DNA of 64,000 nucleotides from the NCBI GenBank assembly GCA_947497175.1, contig CANMFM010000004.1:1-64000 (forward strand), written 5' to 3'. The translations under genes were made by a program, and so were the position numbers. Positions within the stretch are counted from its first letter, which is position 1, and the number at the start of each line of letters is the position of its first letter. Source of the stretch: an uncultured Aquimarina sp. Its GTDB lineage: Bacteria > Bacteroidota > Bacteroidia > Flavobacteriales > Flavobacteriaceae. The notes under the pieces are model-generated. The model was not told the DNA's origin, did not search any database, and saw only the letters and a program-made list of their open reading frames with translations. Shown piece after piece: positions 34,453 through 42,606 of this stretch.

Positions 34453-35211
34453 TTATTGTTCGTGATCTCCAACACCATTTATACATTCTAGACGTTTACT
34501 ATTACTTATTCGGCAGGTAGAACCATCTTTAAGGGTTATATTAGCATCTACTCTTAATATAGAATTATTCCAATTACCATTCGGTACAGATAATGATTTA
34601 ATTATTGAAGTACTTTCAGATAAGTTATATGAAGTGCCAAAATATACATTCTGATGTGGTCCTAAATAATATGTCCATATTACAGAAGCTACATCTTTTG
34701 CGCAATCAAGATAGGCATAGCCGTTCTTACAATCATCTATAGTAGTAGTATAAAGACAAGATGTTCTAGGACAAACAGGTGAAGTATTCGGAAGACAATC
34801 AAGATTATCAGCTGTAGCTACCGCTAAATTATATCTACAACCATTGCCATCAGCAAAGTTAATGGTTAAACATGTAAAAGCTGATTCGAAAATAACCTGA
34901 TACACCCAATTACCATTTTCATCAATATAGCCATCTCCAAAAGATGCATGTGGAGAATCCCCATTATCTAGAGCAAATAAAGTAGGGTTATCAGATGTAA
35001 AGAAAGTATATTCTACGGTTGAACCAGGTGTTACTATTGTAGGTCCTGAGATAGAACAACTAGATATAGATATTGGATTAATACCACGGTTTTTAGAGCT
35101 GGATTCTTCAATGGTTATCAGATCTTTATTATTGATTTCTTGCTTAAGATTGTCTTTTTCACAAGAAATAAATAAAATAGTTAAGCTTAATAAATAAAAC
35201 AGTTTTTTCAT
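34453..35211 (-). CDS. lipoprotein of unknown function
   Basis: 252 residues beginning with a lipoprotein signal (LFYLLSLTILFISCEKD, lipobox LFISC). The mature part is rich in Asn, Asp and Cys: a PGSTVEYTFFTSDNPTLFALD segment, then four or more cysteine-containing loops (CLTINFADGNGC, CPRTSCLY). It looks like an exported beta-sandwich protein with disulphides. No family can be named. It is flanked by two 17-bp inverted copies of the cassette repeat. Confidence 0.55.
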   Translation of the reverse strand: MKKLFYLLSLTILFISCEKDNLKQEINNKDLITIEESSSKNRGINPISISSCSISGPTIVTPGSTVEYTFFTSDNPTLFALDNGDSPHASFGDGYIDENGNWVYQVIFESAFTCLTINFADGNGCRYNLAVATADNLDCLPNTSPVCPRTSCLYTTTIDDCKNGYAYLDCAKDVASVIWTYYLGPHQNVYFGTSYNLSESTSIIKSLSVPNGNWNNSILRVDANITLKDGSTCRISNSKRLECINGVGDHEQ

Positions 35212-35729
35212 GTTTAATGATATTTAGGATTAATAATTTTACTCAAGAAATTGTATTAACCTCTACGTTACCAGTTTTAAAATTTAATTGTTTATCCATT
35301 TCTAGTTATCTAATCAAAACATAGTCTTATAATATTCATGATGTAGCAGAGAATTTTTTCGTAATATTAATCAAAAAATAGCTTCAAAAGTCCTGGATCT
35401 GTATGTAGTTGAAGATCCAGAACTAAGTTTTTAATAAAAATCAGCTACTCCTCTGTTATTTTAGAGCAACGCATAAGGCTTCTCTTTGAACTGGTGGTTT
35501 TATTGAACTTTTGCCTAGAAACCTTGAATAAAACCTATTAAGTTCAATAATACGGTTCATTTTATAAGTTTAAGAAATAGCACTTAAATGAACTATTATT
35601 TTATTCGGCTATGTTCCCTTTTGCAACCCATCTCAATATTTAATGTTAAGAATCATATAACAAAAAACGTGTAAAAAGTGGCCTTTTAATTTTATTTTCC
35701 TAACTTAGAAGCTACATAAATAATAAATT
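35212..35729. other. gene-free left shoulder of the cassette array
   Basis: About 520 bp without a credible gene. It contains the inverted repeat copy at 35492-35508 and a direct copy at 35539-35557 (TAAGTTCAATAATACGGTT). These two face each other about 30 bp apart and can pair over 14-15 bases (GGTTTTATTGAACTT / AAGTTCAATAATAC, one mismatch), so a hairpin of about 65 bases can form. Nothing similar precedes the other copies. It could be the founding site of the array. Confidence 0.5.
35492..35508 (-). repeat. second inverted copy of the cassette repeat
   Basis: Identical over 17 bp (TGGTGGTTTTATTGAAC) to the copy at 34340-34356, in the same orientation, 280 bp upstream of the lipoprotein gene start. 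Confidence 0.55.
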
Positions 35730-35763
35730 ACCCCATATCTGAAGATTTCTTCAGGTATGGGGT
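35730..35763. terminator. hairpin terminator ahead of the first cassette
   Basis: A 16-bp stem with one G-T pair (ACCCCATATCTGAAGA / TCTTCAGGTATGGGGT), followed by GTTTTGTTT. It lies directly before the first ORF of the array (35790). A hairpin of very similar sequence (AACCCCATGTCC...) stands at 47261, directly behind the last repeat. Confidence 0.75.
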
Positions 35764-35789
35764 GTTTTGTTTAGAGTATTAAATAAACG

Positions 35790-36140
35790 ATGAAAAATGC
35801 ATATGAAGATTTTGAGGTTGGAATGATTGTCTATTTAGAAAATGAATATGGGGTAGTAATAGAGTCAGAAGAAATTGGAAATTCTTATGGGTTAATTAGA
35901 TGGGATACCAATAAAAATCAAGATTTAGAAGATTGGAGGGGATTATTTGGTTCTTTTATCTCAAGCGGAGGTAAAATAATTGAAAAACCATATGATTTTA
36001 AACATATAGATAATATCGGAAACTTAAAAGTTCAAATAAACGATTGCAATGGATCAAGAAAAATTAATAAAAGACACCTCTATAAGGGCGGTCAAGGACA
36101 CATTAAGGCAAAGAATTTTCAAATGGTCCGATACGGATGA
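35790..36140 (+). CDS. first cassette protein, probably run-on at its C-terminus
   Basis: 116 residues as read. The first 80 (MKNAYEDFEVGMIVYLENEYG ... SGGKIIEKPYDFKHI) look like a compact small beta domain of unknown family. From about residue 84 the frame runs through the 20-bp repeat at 36027 and on through the start of the next gene in another frame (KVQINDCNGSRKINKRHLYKGG), so the tail is not natural. The original stop was probably lost when the next cassette was joined. The ATG includes the final AT of a partial repeat. Confidence 0.45.
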   Translation: MKNAYEDFEVGMIVYLENEYGVVIESEEIGNSYGLIRWDTNKNQDLEDWRGLFGSFISSGGKIIEKPYDFKHIDNIGNLKVQINDCNGSRKINKRHLYKGGQGHIKAKNFQMVRYG

Positions 36141-36270
36141 GTTTGTTACATATGATGAGTTATTAAATGTTTTAGGTTTTGAAGAACCTCTTTCACTGGA
36201 AGAGGCTAAAAGAATGTATTCTTCTTTATCTAATGATTCAAGAATTTTTAACAGTTTAAGTAAACGATGA
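36049..36270 (+). CDS. small cassette protein of unknown function
   Basis: 73 residues, starting 4 bp after the repeat at 36027-36045 (MDQEKLIKDTSIRAVKDTLRQRI). It is mostly helical with an acidic centre (EEPLSLEEAKRMYSSLSND). Its stop codon TGA lies inside the next repeat (AGT AAA CGA TGA), so the last residues SKR come from the repeat. No domain recognised. Confidence 0.5.
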   Translation: MDQEKLIKDTSIRAVKDTLRQRIFKWSDTDEFVTYDELLNVLGFEEPLSLEEAKRMYSSLSNDSRIFNSLSKR

Positions 36271-36277
36271 AATAGAA

Positions 36278-36838
36278 ATGTCGGAAGAACTACGTCATTT
36301 TCTTGAAAACAAACTTAATGAAGTAGGTGTTTTAAAAAAGACAATTACGGCTTATGATAATGTAGTTTTACAAGAATTTAAAACTCATTATCCTAATGGT
36401 AATATATTAAAACATTCTAATGGTGAAGCATATGGAATTGCCGTTTTTAATGCAATAGCAGAGAAAAGTTTGGATAAAATGGTTGAATTAATGAACAGTA
36501 GAGATTTTACTTATTGGAAGGTTGAACAATTAATAGATCAAATTAAACTAAAAAAATATGTTCATGGAAAAACCAAGGCTTACAAGTATTGGTGCTCTGG
36601 AGATATTGGTGTTGCCTCTATGATATATGACACGGTTAAAAAAACTTACAAAATGAGTACTTTTTCAAATCAAACCGCAAGAGAAAGAAATAAAATTATA
36701 AGGGAAACACCTGATGATTTTAATATTAACAGAAAATCTCATATAATTAAAGATGTAGAGAACTATTTTGGAAATGAATATTATAATGATCCTTTAGATC
36801 TTGATCAGCAAGATCCAGAATTTTGGGATAACATATAA
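36278..36838 (+). CDS. hypothetical cassette protein
   Basis: 186 residues, starting 8 bp behind the stop of the previous cassette and ending one base before the next repeat. Sequence features: helical N-terminus (MSEELRHFLENKLNEVGVLKK), a central KVEQLIDQIKLKKYVHGKTKAYKYW and an acidic C-terminus ending in DPLDLDQQDPEFWDNI. No signal peptide, no membrane segment, no family recognised. Confidence 0.5.
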   Translation: MSEELRHFLENKLNEVGVLKKTITAYDNVVLQEFKTHYPNGNILKHSNGEAYGIAVFNAIAEKSLDKMVELMNSRDFTYWKVEQLIDQIKLKKYVHGKTKAYKYWCSGDIGVASMIYDTVKKTYKMSTFSNQTARERNKIIRETPDDFNINRKSHIIKDVENYFGNEYYNDPLDLDQQDPEFWDNI

Positions 36839-36859
36839 AAGTTCAATTAAACGATTAAG

Positions 36860-37015
36860 TTGGTTGATATCAATTCCAAAGCTACTTTGTACAAATATTT
36901 AACCCATCGAGGTCGAAGGAATTGTGTTGTTTGCAAAGTCATATTTTGGGACAGAGATCAAAATATAGATATCGCTTACTGCAAAAGACATATGAGGATC
37001 AAAAAGAAAAAGTAA
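36860..37015 (+). CDS. small CxxC...CxxH zinc-finger-like protein
   Basis: 51 residues from TTG at 36860, just after the repeat at 36838-36857; an ATT at 36854 is the only other start. The sequence contains RNCVVCKVIFWDRDQNIDIAYCKRHMRIKKKK, i.e. CxxC, 16 residues, CxxH and a basic tail. The pattern suits a single treble-clef or zinc-ribbon finger that could bind nucleic acid. The gap 36839-37058 holds nothing else. Confidence 0.4.
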   Translation: MVDINSKATLYKYLTHRGRRNCVVCKVIFWDRDQNIDIAYCKRHMRIKKKK

Positions 37016-37058
37016 TTAACTGTTTTATATTCTAAAGTATCTATATTTCATATATTTA

Positions 37059-37700
37059 TCATTTGTTGGGTGAATATTTTTTCCCAAAATCTTTACTCTC
37101 AAAAATAGTTTCGTCCATAGATGCTTTACCATTTACCGAAGTAATCGAAGCTCGTATTCTACTGAGTTGAACCTGAGTAACCCCTATGAATGAAGCGATA
37201 TGCCCCAGTTTGACACGTTGCAAAATCTCAGGTTTAGATTTGATAAGATTTAGGTAGCGTTTTTTTGCAGTAAGCATCTGGAAGGAACGGCTACGTTCAT
37301 TTTCTTCTAAATAGCATTGAATGGTAAGTTGCCTTCCACAAGACTCTAAATCGTGATACTTTTTGTAGAGTGTTTCTAAATTATGGTAATCTACTTTGAT
37401 GAGTTCACAGTCTTCTAAAAGCTCTATATTGTAAAAGCTTGGTTTTTTAGAATATAGACTTTCCATAGCGGCAACACCTTCGCCTTCAGAAAAAAAGTAG
37501 TTCGTAATATCATTGCCATTGCGATAGTAAAAGGTACGGGCAATACCCTTTTTCATTAAATACACAGTATGACTTACCTGTCCTGCACGGTGGATCAGGT
37601 ACCCTCTAGGGTAAGAGACATCCATCGATAAGGAATCCAGTGCTTCACTGGACTTCTTACTTAATGGACTATATTGATTAAAATACGTTGATAATACCAT
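37059..37700 (-). CDS. Crp/Fnr-family transcription regulator
   Basis: 213 residues: cyclic-nucleotide-binding-like N-terminal barrel (RGYLIHRAGQVSHTVYLMKKGIARTFYYRNG ... YFFSEGEGVAAMESLYSKKPS), a long helix and a C-terminal HTH (LGHIASFIGVTQVQLSRIRASI). This is the flavobacterial subtype common in Bacteroidetes, without the strict cAMP-contact residues. It is transcribed opposite to the cassettes and is paired with the RidA-like gene 13 bp upstream; both interrupt the cassette array. Confidence 0.85.
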   Translation of the reverse strand: MVLSTYFNQYSPLSKKSSEALDSLSMDVSYPRGYLIHRAGQVSHTVYLMKKGIARTFYYRNGNDITNYFFSEGEGVAAMESLYSKKPSFYNIELLEDCELIKVDYHNLETLYKKYHDLESCGRQLTIQCYLEENERSRSFQMLTAKKRYLNLIKSKPEILQRVKLGHIASFIGVTQVQLSRIRASITSVNGKASMDETIFESKDFGKKYSPNK

Positions 37701-37713
37701 TCATAGTTTAAAA

Positions 37714-38184
37714 TTAGTTTACAGCTATTGCTTCTATCTCAATTAACTGCTCAGGCTCAGCTAAACCAGTGACACCTACCATCGTCATCGACGATTCAAT
37801 CTTTTCCCCTAGTTTTTCTTTAAAAATAGGAAGAAATTGTTGCCAATCATCATAATAATTGGGTTTTGCTACATACAATCTCACAGAGACCAGGTTTTGG
37901 GGTGAAAGGTCTTTTGATTTTAATAAGTCTACCAAATTATCAAGAGTATGGCCTAACTGCTCGTTGATATCATTGCTCATAAGCTTCATCTCTTTGTTCC
38001 AGGGTGTCATTCCTGATAGATAATAGGTTTTTCCACCTGTTGCCTCTATCATTTGTGCGTAGCCCATTGTATCTTTGGTGTTATATACTGCATCTGTATT
38101 GTGCACATTTTTAACTACGGACTTTAATGTCGTCAATTGCTTTTCTAACGTTTCTAACTTTTTAATTAATTCAACTTGTTCCAT
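37714..38184 (-). CDS. RidA/YjgF-family protein
   Basis: 156 residues. A helical N-terminus (VELIKKLETLEKQLTTLKSVV) precedes a RidA-type domain: GYAQMIEATGGKTYYLSGMTPWNKE, then LDNLVDLLKSKDLSPQNLVSVRLYVAK and VGVTGLAEPEQLIEIEAIAVN. The usual RidA is about 130 residues, so this one has an added N-terminal helix. RidA proteins remove reactive enamines. The strict Arg of active RidA (near position 105) is in SVRLYV. It likely shares an operon with the Crp-type regulator gene. Confidence 0.8.
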   Translation of the reverse strand: MEQVELIKKLETLEKQLTTLKSVVKNVHNTDAVYNTKDTMGYAQMIEATGGKTYYLSGMTPWNKEMKLMSNDINEQLGHTLDNLVDLLKSKDLSPQNLVSVRLYVAKPNYYDDWQQFLPIFKEKLGEKIESSMTMVGVTGLAEPEQLIEIEAIAVN

Positions 38185-38298
38185 AAGTTTAAAATTTTAG
38201 ACTATAAATTTCTGGAATGGAACTATCAAATCCTTTTACATATGATAAAAAATAATTTTAAGTATCATTATTTTAAATCAATGTAAAATATACAAATC

Positions 38299-38331
38299 AC
38301 CCCTTATCAGGATTATTCACAGATAAGGGGT
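38299..38331. terminator. hairpin terminator
   Basis: A 10-bp perfect stem (ACCCCTTATC / GATAAGGGGT) with a 13-base loop, then CCTTTATTTT. It lies in the gap 38185-38466, which holds no other gene but a degenerate repeat (AGTCCAATAAACTGAT) at 38445-38462. Confidence 0.65.
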
Positions 38332-38466
38332 CCTTTATTTTAAAGAAATTAAAACATAGAATGAAAATCCTATAAACAAAAAAAGCATTCCTGTGGAAAA
38401 CCGTAATTATCACATTGGTAAATTATCGATATTGTAAGACAATATAGTCCAATAAACTGATATATT

Positions 38467-38589
38467 ATGAAAGATTCAACAGATAACTGTATTTTATGTG
38501 GTAAGCCATTATCAGAAGAAGAGAAACTAGATCCAACAGGATATTGTAGTAGTCAAAAGTGTCAAGATAAAGCTTACGGGTTAGATTAA
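38467..38589 (+). CDS. 40-residue zinc-ribbon-like protein
   Basis: Reads MKDSTDNCILCGKPLSEEEK, then LDPTGYCSSQKCQDKAYGLD: CxxC and CxxxxC separated by 19 residues, the pattern of a small zinc ribbon. It starts just behind the degenerate repeat at 38445-38462 and ends 2 bp before the repeat at 38592. One of several very small cassette genes. Confidence 0.5.
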   Translation: MKDSTDNCILCGKPLSEEEKLDPTGYCSSQKCQDKAYGLD

Positions 38590-38604
38590 TCGAAGTCCAA
38601 ATAA

Positions 38605-38733
38605 ATGATGATTGAAGAGCTACTTGATCTGATTGTAGAGTATATTACGGGAGATAAGAAATTGTCAGTAATACTTTCAATTTTAGTTCTACTTTTATTT
38701 ACAGGACATTTAATTTACGCTAAAGTTCAATAA
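38605..38733 (+). CDS. 42-residue single-helix membrane protein
   Basis: One transmembrane helix (LSVILSILVLLLFTGHLIYA) after a short acidic N-terminus. The ATG lies in the repeat at 38592 (AAATGATG). The last codons AAA GTT CAA TAA come from the next repeat (38722), so the protein ends AKVQ. A start-to-stop gene delimited by repeats on both sides. Confidence 0.5.
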   Translation: MMIEELLDLIVEYITGDKKLSVILSILVLLLFTGHLIYAKVQ

Positions 38734-38744
38734 AACGATTAAAA

Positions 38745-39281
38745 ATGATAACCAATTTACCGCCTTTAACTAAAAAAGATCTAAAAGAGTTCAATCAGGT
38801 TGAAGCACAAGGATGGATAATTAACTCTGCCATAAAAATTGAGGAATATTTAGACTACATAATATTTCAATATTTTGATCCAAAGAGACCGAAATTTTTC
38901 AGAAGTCATGTCCTGAATAGTTCTATTATGAGTTTTGGAAGTAAATTGAAAGTCCTAAACGCAATTTTAGATTATTCCAAAGAAACAAATAGCTTAATAT
39001 CAAACATTCAAAAGATAGCAGCTATCAGAAATGCTTTTGCACATAACAATATAAAACACAGTTTGAAATTCAATTTAGAAAATAATGGAGAGTATAAAAC
39101 AAAATTATGGGCTGAAGATATTATTAACGTTATGAATAGCCAGGGTAAAATAATAGCAAAGAATAATTTTGAGTATATGATTGAATTTCTGAAATTATAT
39201 GAAGAAGTAGAGCCAATACTAAAAAAAATATTAGAAGGTTTGGTGAATTTAGCAAAATCTCAAAACGAAAAAGTTCAATAA
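38745..39281 (+). CDS. HEPN-motif protein, copy 1
   Basis: 178 residues, helical. It has the HEPN RNase-type motif RNAFAHN (Rx4H) in IQKIAAIRNAFAHNNIKHSL, preceded by the helices AIKIEEYLDYIIFQYFD and SFGSKLKVLNAILDYSKE. HEPN proteins are metal-independent RNases or scaffolds, often in toxin-antitoxin and defence systems; no antitoxin gene is obvious next to it. It ends in EKVQ, the last three residues from the repeat. A duplicate with six amino-acid differences lies at 42070-42606. Confidence 0.65.
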   Translation: MITNLPPLTKKDLKEFNQVEAQGWIINSAIKIEEYLDYIIFQYFDPKRPKFFRSHVLNSSIMSFGSKLKVLNAILDYSKETNSLISNIQKIAAIRNAFAHNNIKHSLKFNLENNGEYKTKLWAEDIINVMNSQGKIIAKNNFEYMIEFLKLYEEVEPILKKILEGLVNLAKSQNEKVQ

Positions 39282-39292
39282 AACGATTAATT

Positions 39293-39550
39293 ATGGCTAA
39301 AAGAAGAGAACTAATGCATGCAATCGAGGGAATAACTAATCCTTTTTTTGTTCAAGAAAATATTGATCCTGATAAAGTTTATTTAACAGATCAAGAAAGG
39401 TTTGATAATGCAGATTCTGATGAATTTATAAACTGTCAAGTGTTAGAATTTGAGGTGCTTGAAAATAAGCTAATTTATAGAAGAAAAGTGCCCGAAATGT
39501 TTGTTGACCTGAAAAGGTCGCTATTATCAGGTTTATTAATAACCGATTAA
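39293..39550 (+). CDS. hypothetical cassette protein
   Basis: 85 residues, ATG 4 bp behind the repeat at 39270-39289. Sequence: MAKRRELMHAIEGITNPFFV, then ADSDEFINCQVLEFEVLENKLIYRRKVPEMFVDLKRSLLSGLL. Helical start and a short beta hairpin; no known domain. It ends 3 bp before the next repeat. Confidence 0.5.
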   Translation: MAKRRELMHAIEGITNPFFVQENIDPDKVYLTDQERFDNADSDEFINCQVLEFEVLENKLIYRRKVPEMFVDLKRSLLSGLLITD

Positions 39551-39606
39551 ACTAAAGTTCAATAAAACGATTATTTATCAAAAATAATAACTAAAATTTA
39601 TAAAGG

Positions 39607-39936
39607 ATGAAATCAATAATATTTACTTCATTTTTATTCTTAAGTACAATATGTTTTTCACAAAACGATGTTGGTGTTGAGCAACGAAATGTTTATAATT
39701 CTTCTGACGGTAGAACGGCGACTTGGTATGCTGTTAATAATACTGATAAGGGGGTTAATTTAGAAATAAAAGTAATTCTAACGGGATGTGATGTTAAATC
39801 TAAAACAGAAATCAAAAAGATATACGTAAGCAAAAGAAGTAAAGTTAATTTAGGCTATAACAAAACAACATGCTTCGGAAAAAATAAGGGATTTAGACAT
39901 AAATCAGTTAGTGTTATTTCCAAAAAATTTAATTAA
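39607..39936 (+). CDS. small secreted protein
   Basis: 109 residues with a clear signal peptide (MKSIIFTSFLFLSTICFSQ). The mature part is a small beta domain (RTATWYAVNNTDKGVNLEIKVILTGC) with two cysteines (TGCDVK, TTCFGK) that may form a disulphide, and a basic C-terminus. It is a cassette gene behind the exact repeat at 39554. Function unknown. Confidence 0.55.
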   Translation: MKSIIFTSFLFLSTICFSQNDVGVEQRNVYNSSDGRTATWYAVNNTDKGVNLEIKVILTGCDVKSKTEIKKIYVSKRSKVNLGYNKTTCFGKNKGFRHKSVSVISKKFN

Positions 39937-39952
39937 AGTATCTGCTATTTAT

Positions 39953-40783
39953 ATGGAAGATATTAAGGACACTAAGAAAACAAGTTTTTGGATATGGATA
40001 ATTGTTGCTATTATTATCGTCTTTCTTATTTATTTAGGATTTTGGAAATTAAATGAAATCTGGTTTCCAATTCCTAAGAATGCAGCAGAATTTGGAGACA
40101 GTTTTGGAGGGATAAATGCCCTTTTTTCTGCATTAGCATTTGCTTTCTTAATTGTAACCGCTTTAATGCAAAAAAAAGAACTTCAATATCAAAGAGAAGA
40201 ACTAATTCAAACACGAAAAGAATTAAGTAGGACGGCAAGCGCCCAAGAAAATTCATTTGAGATTTCGAAAAGCCAAATGTTAGAGCATAAACATGACAGA
40301 AATTTTCAAATTAATTCTGATATGTTTAATGAGTTAAAACAAGATATTTCTAATGTAAGTTTAGGCGAATTTAAAGGCATCGATGCAATTGATCAATTTT
40401 TAAAACTCCATGCTAGATATCACAATGCACAGAATAAGAAGGTTTTGCTAGCAAAGGACTATTTCAATAGAGAACTACTTTATATTTTAAAACACTACGA
40501 GCTCCTACAATTGTCATTATTGGAAGTGGATATGGACACTTCCCGACAAAAAGTAATTTCCTACTTAGTTCTTAGTTTTTATAGAACACACTTATTAACA
40601 ACAGAGGAATATATTATGGTTTGGATTGAGCAAACTTTAAAAGTTGAAAAGTTTGGAAAGATTAAATTCTTTCAAGATCATTATGAATTATTAAAAAGAA
40701 TAAGAACAAAGAACAGAGAAATAGAAAAACATGTAGAATTTAACTTTATAAGAGGAGGAGATTCTTTATTAGCAAAAGGTTAA
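39953..40783 (+). CDS. membrane-anchored coiled-coil protein, resembling putative abortive-infection proteins
   Basis: 276 residues from the ATG at 39953 (the extension to 39911 overlaps the previous gene). Two transmembrane helices (WIWIIVAIIIVFLIYLGFW and NALFSALAFAFLIVTALM) are followed by a coiled coil (KKELQYQREELIQTRKELS) and a helical cytoplasmic part. The order TM, FGDxFGGxNxxFSxLAFxxLI, coiled coil resembles the putAbiC type of putative phage abortive-infection proteins, but I am not sure of the C-terminal half. No repeat separates it from the secreted protein upstream, so the two may travel as one cassette. Confidence 0.5.
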   Translation: MEDIKDTKKTSFWIWIIVAIIIVFLIYLGFWKLNEIWFPIPKNAAEFGDSFGGINALFSALAFAFLIVTALMQKKELQYQREELIQTRKELSRTASAQENSFEISKSQMLEHKHDRNFQINSDMFNELKQDISNVSLGEFKGIDAIDQFLKLHARYHNAQNKKVLLAKDYFNRELLYILKHYELLQLSLLEVDMDTSRQKVISYLVLSFYRTHLLTTEEYIMVWIEQTLKVEKFGKIKFFQDHYELLKRIRTKNREIEKHVEFNFIRGGDSLLAKG

Positions 40784-40852
40784 GCTCTCAATTTAACAAT
40801 AATGTATAAAACCAAAATGGTAAAACTAAATAGTATGAAGTTCAATAAAACG

Positions 40853-41053
40853 ATGGAAAATGGCAAACCAAAAAATAATAGAGGATGTACAATTTTGTTT
40901 GTAGCGATTGGAATTCTTATTATGTGGGGTTTGCCAGAATTATTGAGAGGAGGAAGTTTTTTTGATGGAATAGAAAGTAATATTAAAGCTATTCCATACG
41001 TACTTGGAGTTGTTGCTATTGGGTATGTAGTATTGAAATATATGGATAGTTAA
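40853..41053 (+). CDS. 66-residue two-helix membrane protein
   Basis: The ATG at 40853 is formed by the last bases of the repeat (CGATGG); the longer frame from 40802 runs through the repeat and is not supported. Two hydrophobic segments (GCTILFVAIGILIMWGLPELL and IPYVLGVVAIGYVVLKYM). Function unknown. Confidence 0.5.
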   Translation: MENGKPKNNRGCTILFVAIGILIMWGLPELLRGGSFFDGIESNIKAIPYVLGVVAIGYVVLKYMDS

Positions 41054-41085
41054 AACCAATCAAAAGTTTATATAAACAACACGAT

Positions 41086-41346
41086 ATGGAAAAAGATCAA
41101 GCCATAATAATTGCGCAGGAGCATATAGATAAATTGAATCAGGAAAATACTTATTCCAGTAAAATGTTTTGGATTTTGACAGAACCTATCCTTGTAAGTT
41201 TTGGATTTTTCTTCAATTACCGATATGAACTTAAAAATCCCTATGATCAATTTGCAATTGGCGGATCACCTGGCTTTGTAGTTGATAACGAAACTGGAGA
41301 GATTAATTCGTTAAGTTGGGAAGAGTACAGAAAACTTAACTTATAA
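41086..41346 (+). CDS. Imm35/YrhB-like small protein
   Basis: 86 residues. It contains FNYRYELKNPYDQFAIGGSPGFVVDNETGEINSLSWEEYRKL, with the GGxPGxxVDxxTGxI pattern of Imm35/YrhB-type immunity-like domains. It is preceded by a degenerate repeat (41062-41085). In the family these proteins neutralise toxins; here no toxin partner is adjacent, so it may be an orphan immunity gene captured as a cassette. Confidence 0.6.
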   Translation: MEKDQAIIIAQEHIDKLNQENTYSSKMFWILTEPILVSFGFFFNYRYELKNPYDQFAIGGSPGFVVDNETGEINSLSWEEYRKLNL

Positions 41347-41379
41347 ATTCAAAGTTCAATAAAACGATAATTTTCAAAT

Positions 41380-42048
41380 ATGATGAGTTCTAAAAGAAAA
41401 CAATATATTATTATTTTAGTAATATCTATTATTGTTGTTGTGTTACCATTTATTCTATCTGAAGATTACAAGGATAAAATGAATATTAGTTTTGGCCTTA
41501 TTGCTGGATTGTCATCTCTAATAACATTAATTATAGCTATACAACTAAATGATCGGTTTGATTCTGAAAAAAATCTTCAACAAAAGCGTAGTGAAGAAGT
41601 TTTTAAACTAATTGAGCTGGTTAACAAGGACTTTATTATTTTTTCTCTAAAAAGAAAAGATTATCATTTATCAATAAACCCTTTTAACTATGATATCAAA
41701 AAGGTTGAAGAATATTATGGTAAAAAAATTAGGATTTCAACTCATTATCTTGATTTTATTAGACCTATTCTCTCTTCAGGAGCTCAAATTTATTTACCAA
41801 AGAGCATAGCCGAAAAGGTGAAAAAACTTGATGTTATTGGATTGACTTATCTTAGTGATCATATCAATGAAAATGAAATAGTGGTAACAGCTCGTCCCAC
41901 TAACTTCCCACAAGATTCTATAGGCAAGCCTTTTGGACCAGAACAAAATCTACTGGAGTTTATTAATCAATGGAATAATCTAAGTGAAGAAATTAAAAAT
42001 TGGATTAAGAGCAACTACGAAAGCTATAATGAATTAAATATAAATTAA
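41380..42048 (+). CDS. two-helix membrane protein with helical soluble domain
   Basis: 222 residues. Two transmembrane helices (IIILVISIIVVVLPFILS and SFGLIAGLSSLITLIIAIQL) are followed by a cytoplasmic region (FKLIELVNKDFIIFSLKRKDYHLSINPFN). The layout is a membrane anchor plus sensor or effector domain, as in many putative abortive-infection proteins; no family is recognised. Confidence 0.5.
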   Translation: MMSSKRKQYIIILVISIIVVVLPFILSEDYKDKMNISFGLIAGLSSLITLIIAIQLNDRFDSEKNLQQKRSEEVFKLIELVNKDFIIFSLKRKDYHLSINPFNYDIKKVEEYYGKKIRISTHYLDFIRPILSSGAQIYLPKSIAEKVKKLDVIGLTYLSDHINENEIVVTARPTNFPQDSIGKPFGPEQNLLEFINQWNNLSEEIKNWIKSNYESYNELNIN

Positions 42049-42069
42049 AGTCTAAATAAACGATTAAAA

Positions 42070-42606
42070 ATGATAACCAATTTACCGCCTTTAATTAAAA
42101 AAGATCTAAAAGAGTTCAATCAGGTTGAAGCACAAGGATGGATAATTAACTCAGCCATAAAAATTGAGGAATATTTAGACTACATAATATTTCAATATTT
42201 TGATCCAAAGAGACCGAAATTTTTCAGAAGTCATGTCCTGAATAGTTCTATTATGAGTTTTGGAAGTAAATTGAAAGTCCTAAACGCAATTTTAGATTAT
42301 TCCAAAGAAACAAATAGCTTAATAACAAACATTCAAAAGATAGCAGCTATCAGAAATGCTTTTGCGCATAACAATACAAAACACAGTTTGAAATTCAATT
42401 TAGAAAATAATGGAGAGTATAAAACAAAATTATGGGCTGAAGATGTTATTAACGTTATGAATAGCCAAGGTAAAATAATAGCAAAGAATAATTTTGAGTA
42501 TATGTGTGAATTTCTGAAATTATATGAAGAAGTAGAGCCAATACTAAAAAAAATATTAGAAAGTTTGGTGAATTTAGCAAAATCTCAAAATGAAAAAGTT
42601 CAATAA
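42070..42606 (+). CDS. HEPN-motif protein, copy 2 (duplicated cassette)
   Basis: 178 residues, differing from the product of 38745-39281 at about six positions (T9I and changes in SLIT, NNTKH, EDVIN, YMCEF and LESLV). It keeps the HEPN motif RNAFAHN and the KVQ ending contributed by the next repeat. The surrounding repeats (42047 and 42595) are slightly divergent. Such a recent duplication at two places of the array is the best evidence that these units move or duplicate as cassettes. Confidence 0.65.
   Translation: MITNLPPLIKKDLKEFNQVEAQGWIINSAIKIEEYLDYIIFQYFDPKRPKFFRSHVLNSSIMSFGSKLKVLNAILDYSKETNSLITNIQKIAAIRNAFAHNNTKHSLKFNLENNGEYKTKLWAEDVINVMNSQGKIIAKNNFEYMCEFLKLYEEVEPILKKILESLVNLAKSQNEKVQ

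Noticed and set aside
40802-40852. N-terminal extension of the 40853 gene
   Set aside because: The extension reads through the repeat itself; the start formed at the end of the repeat fits the pattern of the other cassettes.
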